From assembly GCF_009834875.1 (NCBI RefSeq), contig NZ_WVHT01000004.1, positions 186,001 through 250,000 of the forward strand: a stretch of DNA of 64,000 nucleotides, read 5' to 3'. The notes beneath the pieces were generated by a model that saw nothing but the letters and a program-made list of their open reading frames with translations, was not told the DNA's origin and searched no databases. The stretch is from Hufsiella arboris (GTDB taxonomy: Bacteria; Bacteroidota; Bacteroidia; Sphingobacteriales; Sphingobacteriaceae). Shown here one piece after another: positions 45,119 to 53,393 of this stretch (position 1 is its first letter; the number at the start of each line of letters is the position of its first letter). A program made the position numbers and the translations under genes.

Positions 45119-45820
45119 ATGCTTTTATTACAAATTGATACACCCTCAGCGATACCTGTGGACACTGCCAAAGCTGCAACCGAAGCTGTTCAGCAGGTTC
45201 AGGATTTACGTTTTATCGACCTACTATTTAAAGGTGGCTGGGTAATGCTTCCTTTAGCACTTATCGCTTTTCTTGGATTGGTTATTTTCATAGAACGTTA
45301 TATTACCATCCGGAAAGCTTCAAAAGACGAGACGAACCTAATTTTCCAGGTACGCCAAAGTATTTTATCCGGCAAATTAGATTCGGCAATCGCGCTGTGC
45401 CGGAATAGTAATACTCCATTGGGCCGCATGCTGCAGAAAGGTTTATTACGGATCGGGCGTCCTATCAAAGACATTGAAGCGGCTATTGAAAATGTTGGCA
45501 AACTGGAAGTCTCCAAGCTTGAAAAAAATATTAATATCCTTGGAATCATTGCCGGTATTGCTCCCATGCTCGGCTTCGTGGGAACAATTATTGGTGTAAT
45601 CACCATCTTCCACGATGTTTCCATGAAGGGAATTATTGAAATCGGAACTGTATCCGGAGGTTTATATACCAAAATGATCACTTCTGCAACTGGTTTGATT
45701 ATCGGTATCACGGCTTATGTTTTGTATCATATCCTTAACATGATGGTTGAAAAAATCATCCTGAAAATGGAAACCGACGCTATCGAATTTATAGATTTGT
45801 TAGAAGAACCAGGGAAATGA
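45119..45820 (+). CDS. MotA/TolQ/ExbB-family proton channel protein
   Basis: 233 residues with three membrane helices (about 38-58, 135-155 and 185-205). LLFKGGWVMLPLALIAFLGLVIFIERY is helix 1, and the GIIAGIAPMLGFVGTIIGVITIFHDV block is the conserved ExbB/TolQ signature lining the pore. It forms a proton channel with ExbD that energises a TonB- or TolA-like protein. Its last four bases overlap the exbD start (ATGA). Confidence 0.92.
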   Translation: MLLLQIDTPSAIPVDTAKAATEAVQQVQDLRFIDLLFKGGWVMLPLALIAFLGLVIFIERYITIRKASKDETNLIFQVRQSILSGKLDSAIALCRNSNTPLGRMLQKGLLRIGRPIKDIEAAIENVGKLEVSKLEKNINILGIIAGIAPMLGFVGTIIGVITIFHDVSMKGIIEIGTVSGGLYTKMITSATGLIIGITAYVLYHILNMMVEKIILKMETDAIEFIDLLEEPGK

Positions 45821-46215
45821 ATTTAAGGAAAAGGAAAAAGGCGAATGTAGAGGTTCATACGTCGGCATTGAACGATATCATGTTCTTTTTGCTGCTGTTT
45901 TTTCTTTTGGCGTCTGCTGTAGTAAACCCTAATGTGGTGAAGTTATTTCTGCCGCGATCAAGCTCAGGACAATCTGTGCCAAAGAAAACCATTAATGTAT
46001 CGATCACCAAGGACTTGGAGTATTATGTAGAAAAGGAGAAAGTACCTTTCGATCAGCTTGAACAAAAAATCCAGGTATATCAGCAAACATCTCCGGATCT
46101 GACAATCATCCTTTTTGCAGATCGCAGCATCGCCATCGAAAATGTTGTTAACCTGACAGATATCGCCAACAAGTTGAAAGTTAAACTTGTTTTAGCTACA
46201 GAGAATAAGAAATGA
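45817..46215 (+). CDS. ExbD/TolR-family protein
   Basis: 132 residues. One N-terminal helix contains the functional aspartate in TSALNDIMFFLLLFFLLAS (Asp20), followed by a periplasmic domain (TINVSITKDLEYYVEKEKV). It is the ExbD partner in the proton channel. It overlaps exbB upstream and the TonB-like gene downstream by four bases each, which suggests translational coupling. Confidence 0.93.
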   Translation: MNLRKRKKANVEVHTSALNDIMFFLLLFFLLASAVVNPNVVKLFLPRSSSGQSVPKKTINVSITKDLEYYVEKEKVPFDQLEQKIQVYQQTSPDLTIILFADRSIAIENVVNLTDIANKLKVKLVLATENKK

Positions 46216-47045
46216 TGACCGCGCATCAGAAATATGGTGAGAACAATTATCCAAAAGCCGTTGCAATTTCAACCGGCATTATGGTTGTATTTTTATTGTT
46301 GAGCTATTTTTTGATAGTGAATCGCGCCGCTCCATTGGAAGAGGTTGGAACCGGTGGCATTATCGTGAATTACGGAACGGCCGACGAAGGTATGGGAACC
46401 GACTACATGAGTGTAGAACAGCCTTCAATGGATCCAAACGCGAATGGAAAAGCACCGGATAAAGTTGTTCCGAATACTGATCCTCAGCCAACCCCGACAA
46501 CTGAGAATAACGATAAAGACATTGTAACCCAAAACACCGAAGACGCACCTGAGATCAACACGAAAGAGTCAAAACCAGCTAACAATGTGTCGGCGGTAAA
46601 ACTTCCTGAAAAGGATAAAGCGCCAACGATAAACCCCAATGCTTTATATAAAGGAAGCAAAAATAATGCTTCGGGCCAGGGCGATGGAACAGGAAGTAAA
46701 CCGGGTAACCAGGGAAGCGAGAATGGGGATCCTTTATCACCGGATTATGGCGAAGGCGGCTCAGGAAACGGCGGGGTGGCGTTGGATTTAAAAAGCCGGA
46801 GATTTGTAGATATTCCGCATATCGATGACAACGGCCAGGCTTCAGGAATCATTGCAGTCGATATTCGTGTGGACAAATCGGGAACAATAATTTATGCGCG
46901 TGCTGGCGCAAGGGGCACAACTATTTCCGATCTGAGTTTATGGCGTAAATGCGAACAAGCGGTAACCGGCGCAAGACTTAATCAACTTGAATCAGCTCCT
47001 GAAGTACAAGTTGGCGTTGTTAAATTCAGATTCAAAGTAAAATAA
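46212..47045 (+). CDS. TonB-like energy transducer
   Basis: 277 residues (a second ATG follows the first directly). One membrane helix at about residues 18-38 (ISTGIMVVFLLLSYFLIVN), then a long linker rich in Pro, Asn, Asp, Thr and Gly, and a C-terminal domain (GIIAVDIRVDKSGTIIYARA...FRFKVK) of TonB-C type. The linker has an unusual PNANGKAPDK / GSGNGGV composition rather than the classic Pro-Lys repeats. With ExbB and ExbD it should transmit proton-motive energy to an outer-membrane partner, plausibly the barrel encoded at 42231-43976. Confidence 0.85.
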   Translation: MMTAHQKYGENNYPKAVAISTGIMVVFLLLSYFLIVNRAAPLEEVGTGGIIVNYGTADEGMGTDYMSVEQPSMDPNANGKAPDKVVPNTDPQPTPTTENNDKDIVTQNTEDAPEINTKESKPANNVSAVKLPEKDKAPTINPNALYKGSKNNASGQGDGTGSKPGNQGSENGDPLSPDYGEGGSGNGGVALDLKSRRFVDIPHIDDNGQASGIIAVDIRVDKSGTIIYARAGARGTTISDLSLWRKCEQAVTGARLNQLESAPEVQVGVVKFRFKVK

Positions 47046-47063
47046 ATCTGCCTTTCAGTTTCA

Positions 47064-48347
47064 ATGAATTACCAAGAAACGATCGATTTCCTGTATGCCC
47101 GTTTACCTATGTTTACCCGCGTTGGAGCTGCTGCGATAAAAAAGGGGCTAGATAATACTCTGGCGTTTTGCAAATCACTCGACGACCCGCAAAATAAGTT
47201 CAGATCTGTTCATGTTGGAGGCACTAACGGCAAGGGTTCCACTTCGCATATGCTCGCCGCGATATTACAAACGGCCGGTTATAAAACAGGCTTGTATACC
47301 TCTCCTCACCTGAAAGATTTCCGCGAACGAATACGAATAAATGGTGAAATGATCCAGCAAAATGAAGTGGTGGATTTCGTTGAAAAGAGCCTCTCAACTA
47401 TCGAATCTATCGAGCCTTCATTTTTTGAAGTAACCGTCGCCTTGGCATTTGATCATTTTGCAAAGCACCAGGTTGACATCGCAATTATAGAGGTTGGCCT
47501 GGGCGGCCGATTGGATTCAACTAATGTAATCACTCCTCTCCTTTCTGTGATTACCAATATCGGTTACGATCACATGAATTTGCTAGGAAACACCTTAGCG
47601 GAGATCGCTTCGGAAAAGGCCGGAATTATAAAACCGGGTGTTCCTGTAGTTATCGGAGAAAACCGTAAGGACCTTATTAGCTTATTTCAGGCGAAGGCAA
47701 AAGAAACCTCCTCAGATATCGTTATAACGGCAAATGAACGGCAAATGGACGGCAAATGGACGGCAAATGAGTACGGCGACATTGTTTTAGAAACTTCGAC
47801 AAGCGACGGTCAGTCGTTTACGATGGATCTGAGTGGCAGCTATCAGCTCAATAACTTGTCAACTGTTTTGAGTTCGGTAGATCAGCTGAGAAAATTTGGA
47901 TTTGATATTACAACTGATCACCTGAAAAAAGCACTTTCAAACGTTAAGGAACTAACAGGCCTGGCCGGAAGATGGCAGACGCTGCAAAAGCATCCGCTCA
48001 TTATCTGTGACACCGGACACAATGAAGACGGGATTCGGGAAGTAGTAAAAAACATTCAGGCGGTTCCATACCACAAACTCCACATGGTAATTGGTATGGT
48101 GAAGGACAAGGATATATCTAAAGTATTGACATTACTTCCGAAAGATGCCATTTATTATTTCTGCCAACCGCAGCTTGAACGGGCGAAACCAGCAATTGAG
48201 CTAGCTGATGAAGCGCGAAATTTCGGTTTAACTGGTGATGCTTTTCCAACCGTTTCTGAAGCATTAAATGCCGCGAAACAAGAAGCCTTGGCAGAGGATT
48301 TGATTTTTATTGGCGGAAGCACTTTTGTAGTGGCAGAAATAGTGTAG
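47064..48347 (+). CDS. folC: Folylpolyglutamate synthase / dihydrofolate synthase
   Basis: 427 residues, Mur-ligase fold. HVGGTNGKGSTSHML is the ATP loop, GLYTSPHLKDFRERI the folate-binding region, IEVGLGGRLDSTN and YDHMNLLGNTLAEIASEKAGIIKPG further conserved blocks, and DTGHNEDGI the C-terminal domain motif. It adds glutamate to dihydropteroate and folates. It starts 18 bases after the TonB-like gene. Between about residues 222 and 235 the protein reads TANERQMDGKWTANE, produced by four copies of an 11-bp repeat (47727-47770). Confidence 0.95.
   Translation: MNYQETIDFLYARLPMFTRVGAAAIKKGLDNTLAFCKSLDDPQNKFRSVHVGGTNGKGSTSHMLAAILQTAGYKTGLYTSPHLKDFRERIRINGEMIQQNEVVDFVEKSLSTIESIEPSFFEVTVALAFDHFAKHQVDIAIIEVGLGGRLDSTNVITPLLSVITNIGYDHMNLLGNTLAEIASEKAGIIKPGVPVVIGENRKDLISLFQAKAKETSSDIVITANERQMDGKWTANEYGDIVLETSTSDGQSFTMDLSGSYQLNNLSTVLSSVDQLRKFGFDITTDHLKKALSNVKELTGLAGRWQTLQKHPLIICDTGHNEDGIREVVKNIQAVPYHKLHMVIGMVKDKDISKVLTLLPKDAIYYFCQPQLERAKPAIELADEARNFGLTGDAFPTVSEALNAAKQEALAEDLIFIGGSTFVVAEIV
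47727..47770 (+). repeat. 11-bp tandem repeat, four copies, inside folC
   Basis: Units ACGGCAAATG(A/G) at 47727, 47738, 47749 and 47760. Eleven is not a multiple of three, so successive units are read in three different frames and the fourth returns to the first frame (TANE ... TANE). Confidence 0.95.
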
Positions 48348-48481
48348 ACATTCAATTTCTACTGGAATGGTTACGACCACTGCCTGAGTCAGCAACTAAA
48401 GCGGCGTCCTTTTAGGCTTTTCTGCCAAAAAGAGACAGCGCAAAGCGCGTTAAAACACCAAAAAAATTTCTAAAAATCTAT

Positions 48482-49564
48482 TTACACCTTCGGTTCCTGC
48501 TGGCTTAAGCAATGGAAACTTCCCAAACCCCATATGATGTCTGTCGAATCGAGGCCAACAACCTTGCGCGAAGAAAAGCAGGATTGAATAATATCTAAAG
48601 CCTTGTCATCGTGCTTGCTTCTGTAGGTCGGAACAATAACATGTTTGTTGCTGATGTAGAAATTAGCGTAAGATGCAGGCAAACGCGTATCCTCATAAAT
48701 TACAGCATCCGGCATTGGCAGCTCGATAATATTTAACTGCTTACCATTTAAAAGACGCATTTCCTTTAAGGCTTTCAGATTTTGCTGAAGAAGTTCATAA
48801 TTCTCGTCGCTTTTGTTTTCCTCGACAACTGTTAGTACCGTGTCTTCATTCACGAAACGAATGGTGTCGTCAATATGGCCATCAGTGTCATCGCCAATGA
48901 TGCCTTCATCGACCCAAAGAACTTGTTTGATTCCGTAATAATTTTCCAGGTACTCTTCAATCTGTTTTTGATTGAGATGCGGATTGCGGTTTTCATTTAA
49001 CAGGCAACAGGTGGATGTTAACACGGTACCCGCACCGTTAAACTCAACTGATCCGCCCTCCATAATAATGCCCGGGTGATATACCGGAATGTTAAATTGA
49101 TTACCGATTCTTGTAGGAATAACGTCGTCGAGATCAAACGGGGGATATTTACCGCCCCATGCATTGAAACCCCAGTCGACGATGACCTTTTTTCGAGCAG
49201 CCTTAGGATTTATTAAAAATGCCGGCCCATGATCCCTGCACCAGGCATCGTTTGTCGGGTTCAAATAAAATTCAACCTGCGACATATCAGCGCCAGCTTT
49301 GACGAGATGTGAAATTGCCTGCTGCCGCAACAACTCATCGGCGACATTAATCCGTACCTTCTCTCCTTCCGTGAGTATTTTTACGAACTCGCTGTAAACA
49401 GGATATATCGATTCAATTTTGCCCGGCCAGCTCGCTTCCTTATGCGGCCAGCTCAACCAGGTTGCTTCATGTTCGGCCCATTCGGGCGGGAAGGTGTAGC
49501 CGAGGGAGGCGGGGAAAGAGTCAGCAAAGTCCGGAAGACCGGAAGTCGAAAAGTCGGATTTCAT
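48482..49564 (-). CDS. aguA: Agmatine deiminase (PAD-like family)
   Basis: 360 residues. PPEWAEHEATWLSWPHKEASWPG is the usual start; NDAWCRDHGPAF, GGKYPPFDLDD, MEGGSVEFNGAG, GDDTDGHIDD and the C-terminal GLGSFHCLSQQEP with nucleophile Cys352 are the catalytic blocks. It hydrolyses agmatine to N-carbamoylputrescine and ammonia. The gene for the next step is 452 bases away on the same strand, separated by a four-helix-bundle gene. Porphyromonas-type peptidylarginine deiminase is excluded by length and the absence of a signal peptide. Confidence 0.9.
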   Translation of the reverse strand: MKSDFSTSGLPDFADSFPASLGYTFPPEWAEHEATWLSWPHKEASWPGKIESIYPVYSEFVKILTEGEKVRINVADELLRQQAISHLVKAGADMSQVEFYLNPTNDAWCRDHGPAFLINPKAARKKVIVDWGFNAWGGKYPPFDLDDVIPTRIGNQFNIPVYHPGIIMEGGSVEFNGAGTVLTSTCCLLNENRNPHLNQKQIEEYLENYYGIKQVLWVDEGIIGDDTDGHIDDTIRFVNEDTVLTVVEENKSDENYELLQQNLKALKEMRLLNGKQLNIIELPMPDAVIYEDTRLPASYANFYISNKHVIVPTYRSKHDDKALDIIQSCFSSRKVVGLDSTDIIWGLGSFHCLSQQEPKV

Positions 49565-49566
49565 AG

Positions 49567-49920
49567 TTAACTTAAAGATTTTTTCAAAGCGTTAATCATC
49601 ACTAAAATCTCTTCACAGTTGTTGTAAAGAGTTAGGAAATGATCATGTTCTATATAATTTCGTCTTTTGGCGAGATGCAAACAGCCAACAACTTCAATGT
49701 TCGACCGTAGCGCATAGCCTAAAAACCTTTTAAATTCAGCGTTGGACTGGCCGGTGGAACCTTCAGCTATATTTAAAGAAACCGAATCCGCAGCCCGTTT
49801 AATTTGTGATGTCAGAATGAATATTTCATTTTTTGGAAAGCCTTTGGTTAGCCGATCGATATGGTCAGAAAGATCAACGGCCTTCTGCCATACTTTTAAG
49901 TTTTCGAATTTGAATGCCAT
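49567..49920 (-). CDS. Four-helix-bundle protein (23S rRNA IVP family)
   Basis: 117 residues. FENLKVWQKAVDLSDHIDRLTKGFPKNE, SQIKRAADSVSLNIAEGS and LGYALRSNIEVVGCLHLAKRR are the standard blocks of this family, known as the S23 protein encoded in rRNA intervening sequences and as free genes in Bacteroidota. The function is unknown; a role in nucleic-acid binding has been proposed for homologues linked to diversity-generating retroelements. Here it interrupts an otherwise direct aguB-aguA pair and lies two bases from aguA. Confidence 0.88.
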   Translation of the reverse strand: MAFKFENLKVWQKAVDLSDHIDRLTKGFPKNEIFILTSQIKRAADSVSLNIAEGSTGQSNAEFKRFLGYALRSNIEVVGCLHLAKRRNYIEHDHFLTLYNNCEEILVMINALKKSLS

Positions 49921-50015
49921 GAATAAGGTTTAGATTAAGAAATCTAAATTTAAGCACTTACAACTAAAACGCCATCACTTTCGGTCTTTCCGTCTTAAAA
50001 ACTTCCCGACTTCAC

Positions 50016-50888
50016 TTACTCCTCATCAATATACCTCTTCGTAATCTGCTGATAAGAGTCAATCCTACGATCGCGCATAAAGGGCCAGTGAGTACGATAG
50101 CTGTCGGTTTTGCCCAGATCAATCTCCATAACTTTAACTTCTTCGTCCTCATGAGATGCCTGGTAAAGCACGGAACCGAATGGATTCGCAACAAATGATC
50201 CGCCCCAAAAACGAATTCCTGCTTCTGAGCCAACCCGGTTTACGCTCACCACATGAACTCCGTTTGCAACCGCGTGGCTCCGCTGAATAGTTTGCCATGC
50301 GTTGTATTGTTCAGTGTTCGTAGGGAGATCCTGCGTATGAGCCCAACCAATTGCAGTTGGATAAAATAAGATCTCAGCGCCCATTAAGGATGTAATGCGC
50401 GCGGCTTCCGGATACCATTGATCCCAGCAAATCAATACGCCTATTGTAGCGAACTTCGTTTTGAAAACTTTATATCCCAGATCGCCGGGCGTAAAATAAA
50501 ACTTCTCGTAAAATCCCGGATCGTCAGGAATGTGCATTTTCCGGTACTTGCCAAGGTAAGACCCATCAGCATCCAGAACCGCAGTAGTATTATGATAAAT
50601 TCCCTGTGTACGTTTTTCAAATAAGGAAGCGATAATCACAACGTTCAATTCTCCGGCAATTTTGCTTAACGCATCTGTTGAAGGACCTGGAATTGCTTCT
50701 GCTAAAGAGAAGTTATCGTAGTTTTCCTCGTCACAAAAATACAGGGAAGTAAACAGCTCCTGAAGGCAGACGATCTGTGCTCCTTTTGCCGCTGCTTCTT
50801 TAACCTTTTCAATCGCCTTGGATAAGTTTTGCTCCTTATCTGCAGTGCAGCTCATCTGAACAAGCCCTACTTTAACGTTTTTTGCCAT
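50016..50888 (-). CDS. aguB: N-carbamoylputrescine amidase
   Basis: 290 residues, nitrilase superfamily. The catalytic triad is Glu44 (CLQELF), Lys117 (LGKYRKMHIPD) and Cys154 (VLICWDQWYPEA). Further family blocks are PTAIGWAH and FWGGSFVANPFG. It converts N-carbamoylputrescine to putrescine, CO2 and ammonia. With the agmatine deiminase on the same strand it completes the agmatine-to-putrescine route. No arginine decarboxylase is in the window. Confidence 0.93.
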   Translation of the reverse strand: MAKNVKVGLVQMSCTADKEQNLSKAIEKVKEAAAKGAQIVCLQELFTSLYFCDEENYDNFSLAEAIPGPSTDALSKIAGELNVVIIASLFEKRTQGIYHNTTAVLDADGSYLGKYRKMHIPDDPGFYEKFYFTPGDLGYKVFKTKFATIGVLICWDQWYPEAARITSLMGAEILFYPTAIGWAHTQDLPTNTEQYNAWQTIQRSHAVANGVHVVSVNRVGSEAGIRFWGGSFVANPFGSVLYQASHEDEEVKVMEIDLGKTDSYRTHWPFMRDRRIDSYQQITKRYIDEE

Positions 50889-51010
50889 GGTAAACCTGAT
50901 GATTTTTAAGGCTGCAAAAATAAGTAATCAGCACGACAGAACTGTAATTGAAGCATAAATTTACTTTTGCAAGCTAATCTTCTTTCCTTTGTTTTTGTAA
51001 GACTCGGATT

Positions 51011-52573
51011 ATGAACAACAGAACAACCTGGTATCTCTTTATCTGCGCTGTTATTCTGCTTTTTATTCGCCTGGGCGCGATGAGCGTTTTCCAGGTGGCA
51101 GAAGCCAGGAACGTTGAATGCGCCTACGAGATGCATAGCCGTAATGACTGGATCGTGCCAACATTCAATGGTAATCTGCGAACTGACAAACCGGCACTTG
51201 AGTATTTCGCAATGATAACATCTTTCCGGCTTTTCGGCGTCAGCGAAGGAAGTGCCCGTTTATTTTCCTCAATTTGCGGCTTACTGGTTATATTCGGCAC
51301 CTACCTGTTTGCTAAAAAACACTTCAACGAACGCACGGCGACATGGTCGGCGGCTATTCTGCTGGCTTCAGTCCATGCTATTATACAATTCAGGCTTGCT
51401 ACTCCCGACCCCTATTTAATTTTTACACATGCCTTCTCAGTCTTTTTCTTTTATGAAGGCTGGACGAGCAAAAAGTTTAAATGGTATGCCTGGATGTATG
51501 TTATGTTCGGGCTCGGATTATTAGCCAAAGGCCCCATAGGATTTCTTTTGCCGGCATTGGGGATTTTTGTCTTCCTGCTGATAAAAAAACAATTCACCTG
51601 GAAAAATATCTATTTATTACACCCCTGGTTTGGAGTTTTAATTATCGCAATTGTAAGTGTTCCCTGGTATTACCTCGTACACGAAAAAACAAATGGGGCG
51701 TGGACGCAGGGTTTCTTTTTCGAGCACAATATCAGTCGTTTCGAAAAAGCAGTTGACAATCATAGCGGAATATTTCTATTAACTTTCGCATTTGTTATAG
51801 CTGGATTATTTCCTTTCTCGGTGTTTTTTATCAGGGCTTCACAGTTTATCGGCAAACAGTTAAAAAGCAATGAGGCTGTCTTATATACAACCGTCTCTGC
51901 ATTGATAGTCGTGTTGTTTTATTGCTTCTCAAGCACAAAGCTTTTCAATTATACGACACCGTCGTACCCGTTTTTTGCTATTTTACTAGGATACTGGATT
52001 TCCGAAATTGCAGAAACGAAAGACTTCAAGTTTTTGAAATGGGAATTTTGGTTCATCACCCTGGTTAGTTTTTCGTTACCTGTCGGAATCTTCTTTTGGG
52101 CGTCCAAAACAGAGCCGCTAACTTCAGTGAACTGGTTAGCTTATCCATTGATTCTAATTCCCCTGATCACGCTTTCAGCCTATTTTCGCAGGCAAAAGGA
52201 CAATGCTGATTTATTATTAACCATAGCCGGCAGCTACATGGCCGTTTCTTTCTTGCTGTTCACCATTATTTTTCCGGCGATGGATTCACAAACTTCGATG
52301 CGCAAAAATGAGGAGATCCTTACTTCCGGCAAGGTAGTAGTCGCATATAAAAACTTCAATGATGCCTTCGTTTTCACTGCGAAGAAAACTATTCCTGAAA
52401 TTCAAAACCTACAGCAATTAGACTCTGCTTTAAAAGCACATCCCAGACTACTCATCGTAAGTAAGGCTTTCGTGTCAGCGGAATTGGATTCCATGAAAAA
52501 TTTGAAACTTATCAGCAAAAGCAGGGATGTGTTTAGCAGGCAGTATTCGGTAATCTATGAAGAAATCGAATAG
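51011..52573 (+). CDS. ArnT-like glycosyltransferase, family 39
   Basis: 520 residues with ten or more membrane helices. The first periplasmic loop carries the family acid residues (EARNVECAYEMHSRNDWIVPTFNGNLRTDKPALEYF), and PDPYLIFTHAF and GLLAKGPIGFLLPALGIFVFLLI are typical of the ArnT/PMT-type GT39 family. Such enzymes use undecaprenyl- or dolichyl-phosphate sugars to modify lipid A, cell-wall polymers or proteins at the outer face of the inner membrane. The acceptor is unknown. It has no operon partner in synteny; cmoA follows after about 50 bases. Confidence 0.88.
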   Translation: MNNRTTWYLFICAVILLFIRLGAMSVFQVAEARNVECAYEMHSRNDWIVPTFNGNLRTDKPALEYFAMITSFRLFGVSEGSARLFSSICGLLVIFGTYLFAKKHFNERTATWSAAILLASVHAIIQFRLATPDPYLIFTHAFSVFFFYEGWTSKKFKWYAWMYVMFGLGLLAKGPIGFLLPALGIFVFLLIKKQFTWKNIYLLHPWFGVLIIAIVSVPWYYLVHEKTNGAWTQGFFFEHNISRFEKAVDNHSGIFLLTFAFVIAGLFPFSVFFIRASQFIGKQLKSNEAVLYTTVSALIVVLFYCFSSTKLFNYTTPSYPFFAILLGYWISEIAETKDFKFLKWEFWFITLVSFSLPVGIFFWASKTEPLTSVNWLAYPLILIPLITLSAYFRRQKDNADLLLTIAGSYMAVSFLLFTIIFPAMDSQTSMRKNEEILTSGKVVVAYKNFNDAFVFTAKKTIPEIQNLQQLDSALKAHPRLLIVSKAFVSAELDSMKNLKLISKSRDVFSRQYSVIYEEIE

Positions 52574-52624
52574 AATTTTCCGGTATACTTTAATTTCACT
52601 TTTATAGTTATATTTTAGTAGCTC

Positions 52625-53392
52625 ATTATTAACCGGAAAATTATTAATACTTCTAAAATTGATCAACCTAAAGACAAGGTCTTTGATGATGAAATAAAGA
52701 AAATTGCAGATTTTAAATTCGGCACTACGGTAGCTAATGTATTTGATGACATGGTTAGCCGTTCCGTGCCTTATTACAACGAGATGCAGCGCATGACAGC
52801 CGAATTAGCGGCAGATTTTGCGCAACCAGGAACCGATGTATATGATCTCGGCTGCTCAACCGGTACTACTATGATCGGGATGAACACCCTGATTTCGCCG
52901 GACATTCGATTTATAGGAGTCGACGAATCACCGCAAATGCTCGAAAAATGCGCTTTAAAACTTAAAGAATCAGGTTTCACCAGGCCATTCGAATTGCGCG
53001 CTGAAGATTTAAACGACAAGATAACAATAAACAATGCTTCTGTCGTGGTGCTATGCCTGACATTACAGTTTGTCCGCCCGATAAGTCGTGATAAACTATT
53101 AAAAACAATTGTCGACGGATTAGTACCAGGTGGAGTGCTTATCGTGGTGGAAAAAATTCTTGCCGAAGAGAGCACCTTCAACCGTGAATTTATCAAGTAC
53201 TACTACAACTACAAACGACGCAACAACTACAGCGAACTGGAAATCTCACAGAAAAGAGAGGCCCTGGAAAACGTTCTCATTCCTTACAAACTAAGCGAAA
53301 ATTACCATATGCTGCGTGAGGCCGGCTTTGGCCACTGCGAAACTTTCTTTAAATGGTATAACTTCTGCGGCTTAATTGCAGTTAAACAATAA
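52625..53392 (+). CDS. cmoA: Carboxy-S-adenosylmethionine synthase, apparently with a non-standard start
   Basis: The SAM-binding core YDLGCSTGTTMIGM and PYYNEMQRM, VVLCLTLQFVRP and KILAEESTFNREFIKYYY identify CmoA, which makes carboxy-SAM for the cmo5U tRNA modification. The first ATG (52751) lies inside conserved sequence: the codons before it encode DKVFDDEIKKIADFKFG followed by TTVANVFDDM, the normal CmoA N-terminus. The frame is open upstream only to a TAG at 52619-52621, and between them there is no ATG, GTG or TTG. The best candidates are ATT at 52625 or 52628. The coordinate given uses 52625; 52751 would truncate the protein by about 42 residues. Start loss or a sequencing error are the alternatives. 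Confidence 0.88.
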   Translation: MINRKIINTSKIDQPKDKVFDDEIKKIADFKFGTTVANVFDDMVSRSVPYYNEMQRMTAELAADFAQPGTDVYDLGCSTGTTMIGMNTLISPDIRFIGVDESPQMLEKCALKLKESGFTRPFELRAEDLNDKITINNASVVVLCLTLQFVRPISRDKLLKTIVDGLVPGGVLIVVEKILAEESTFNREFIKYYYNYKRRNNYSELEISQKREALENVLIPYKLSENYHMLREAGFGHCETFFKWYNFCGLIAVKQ

Positions 53393-53393
53393 C

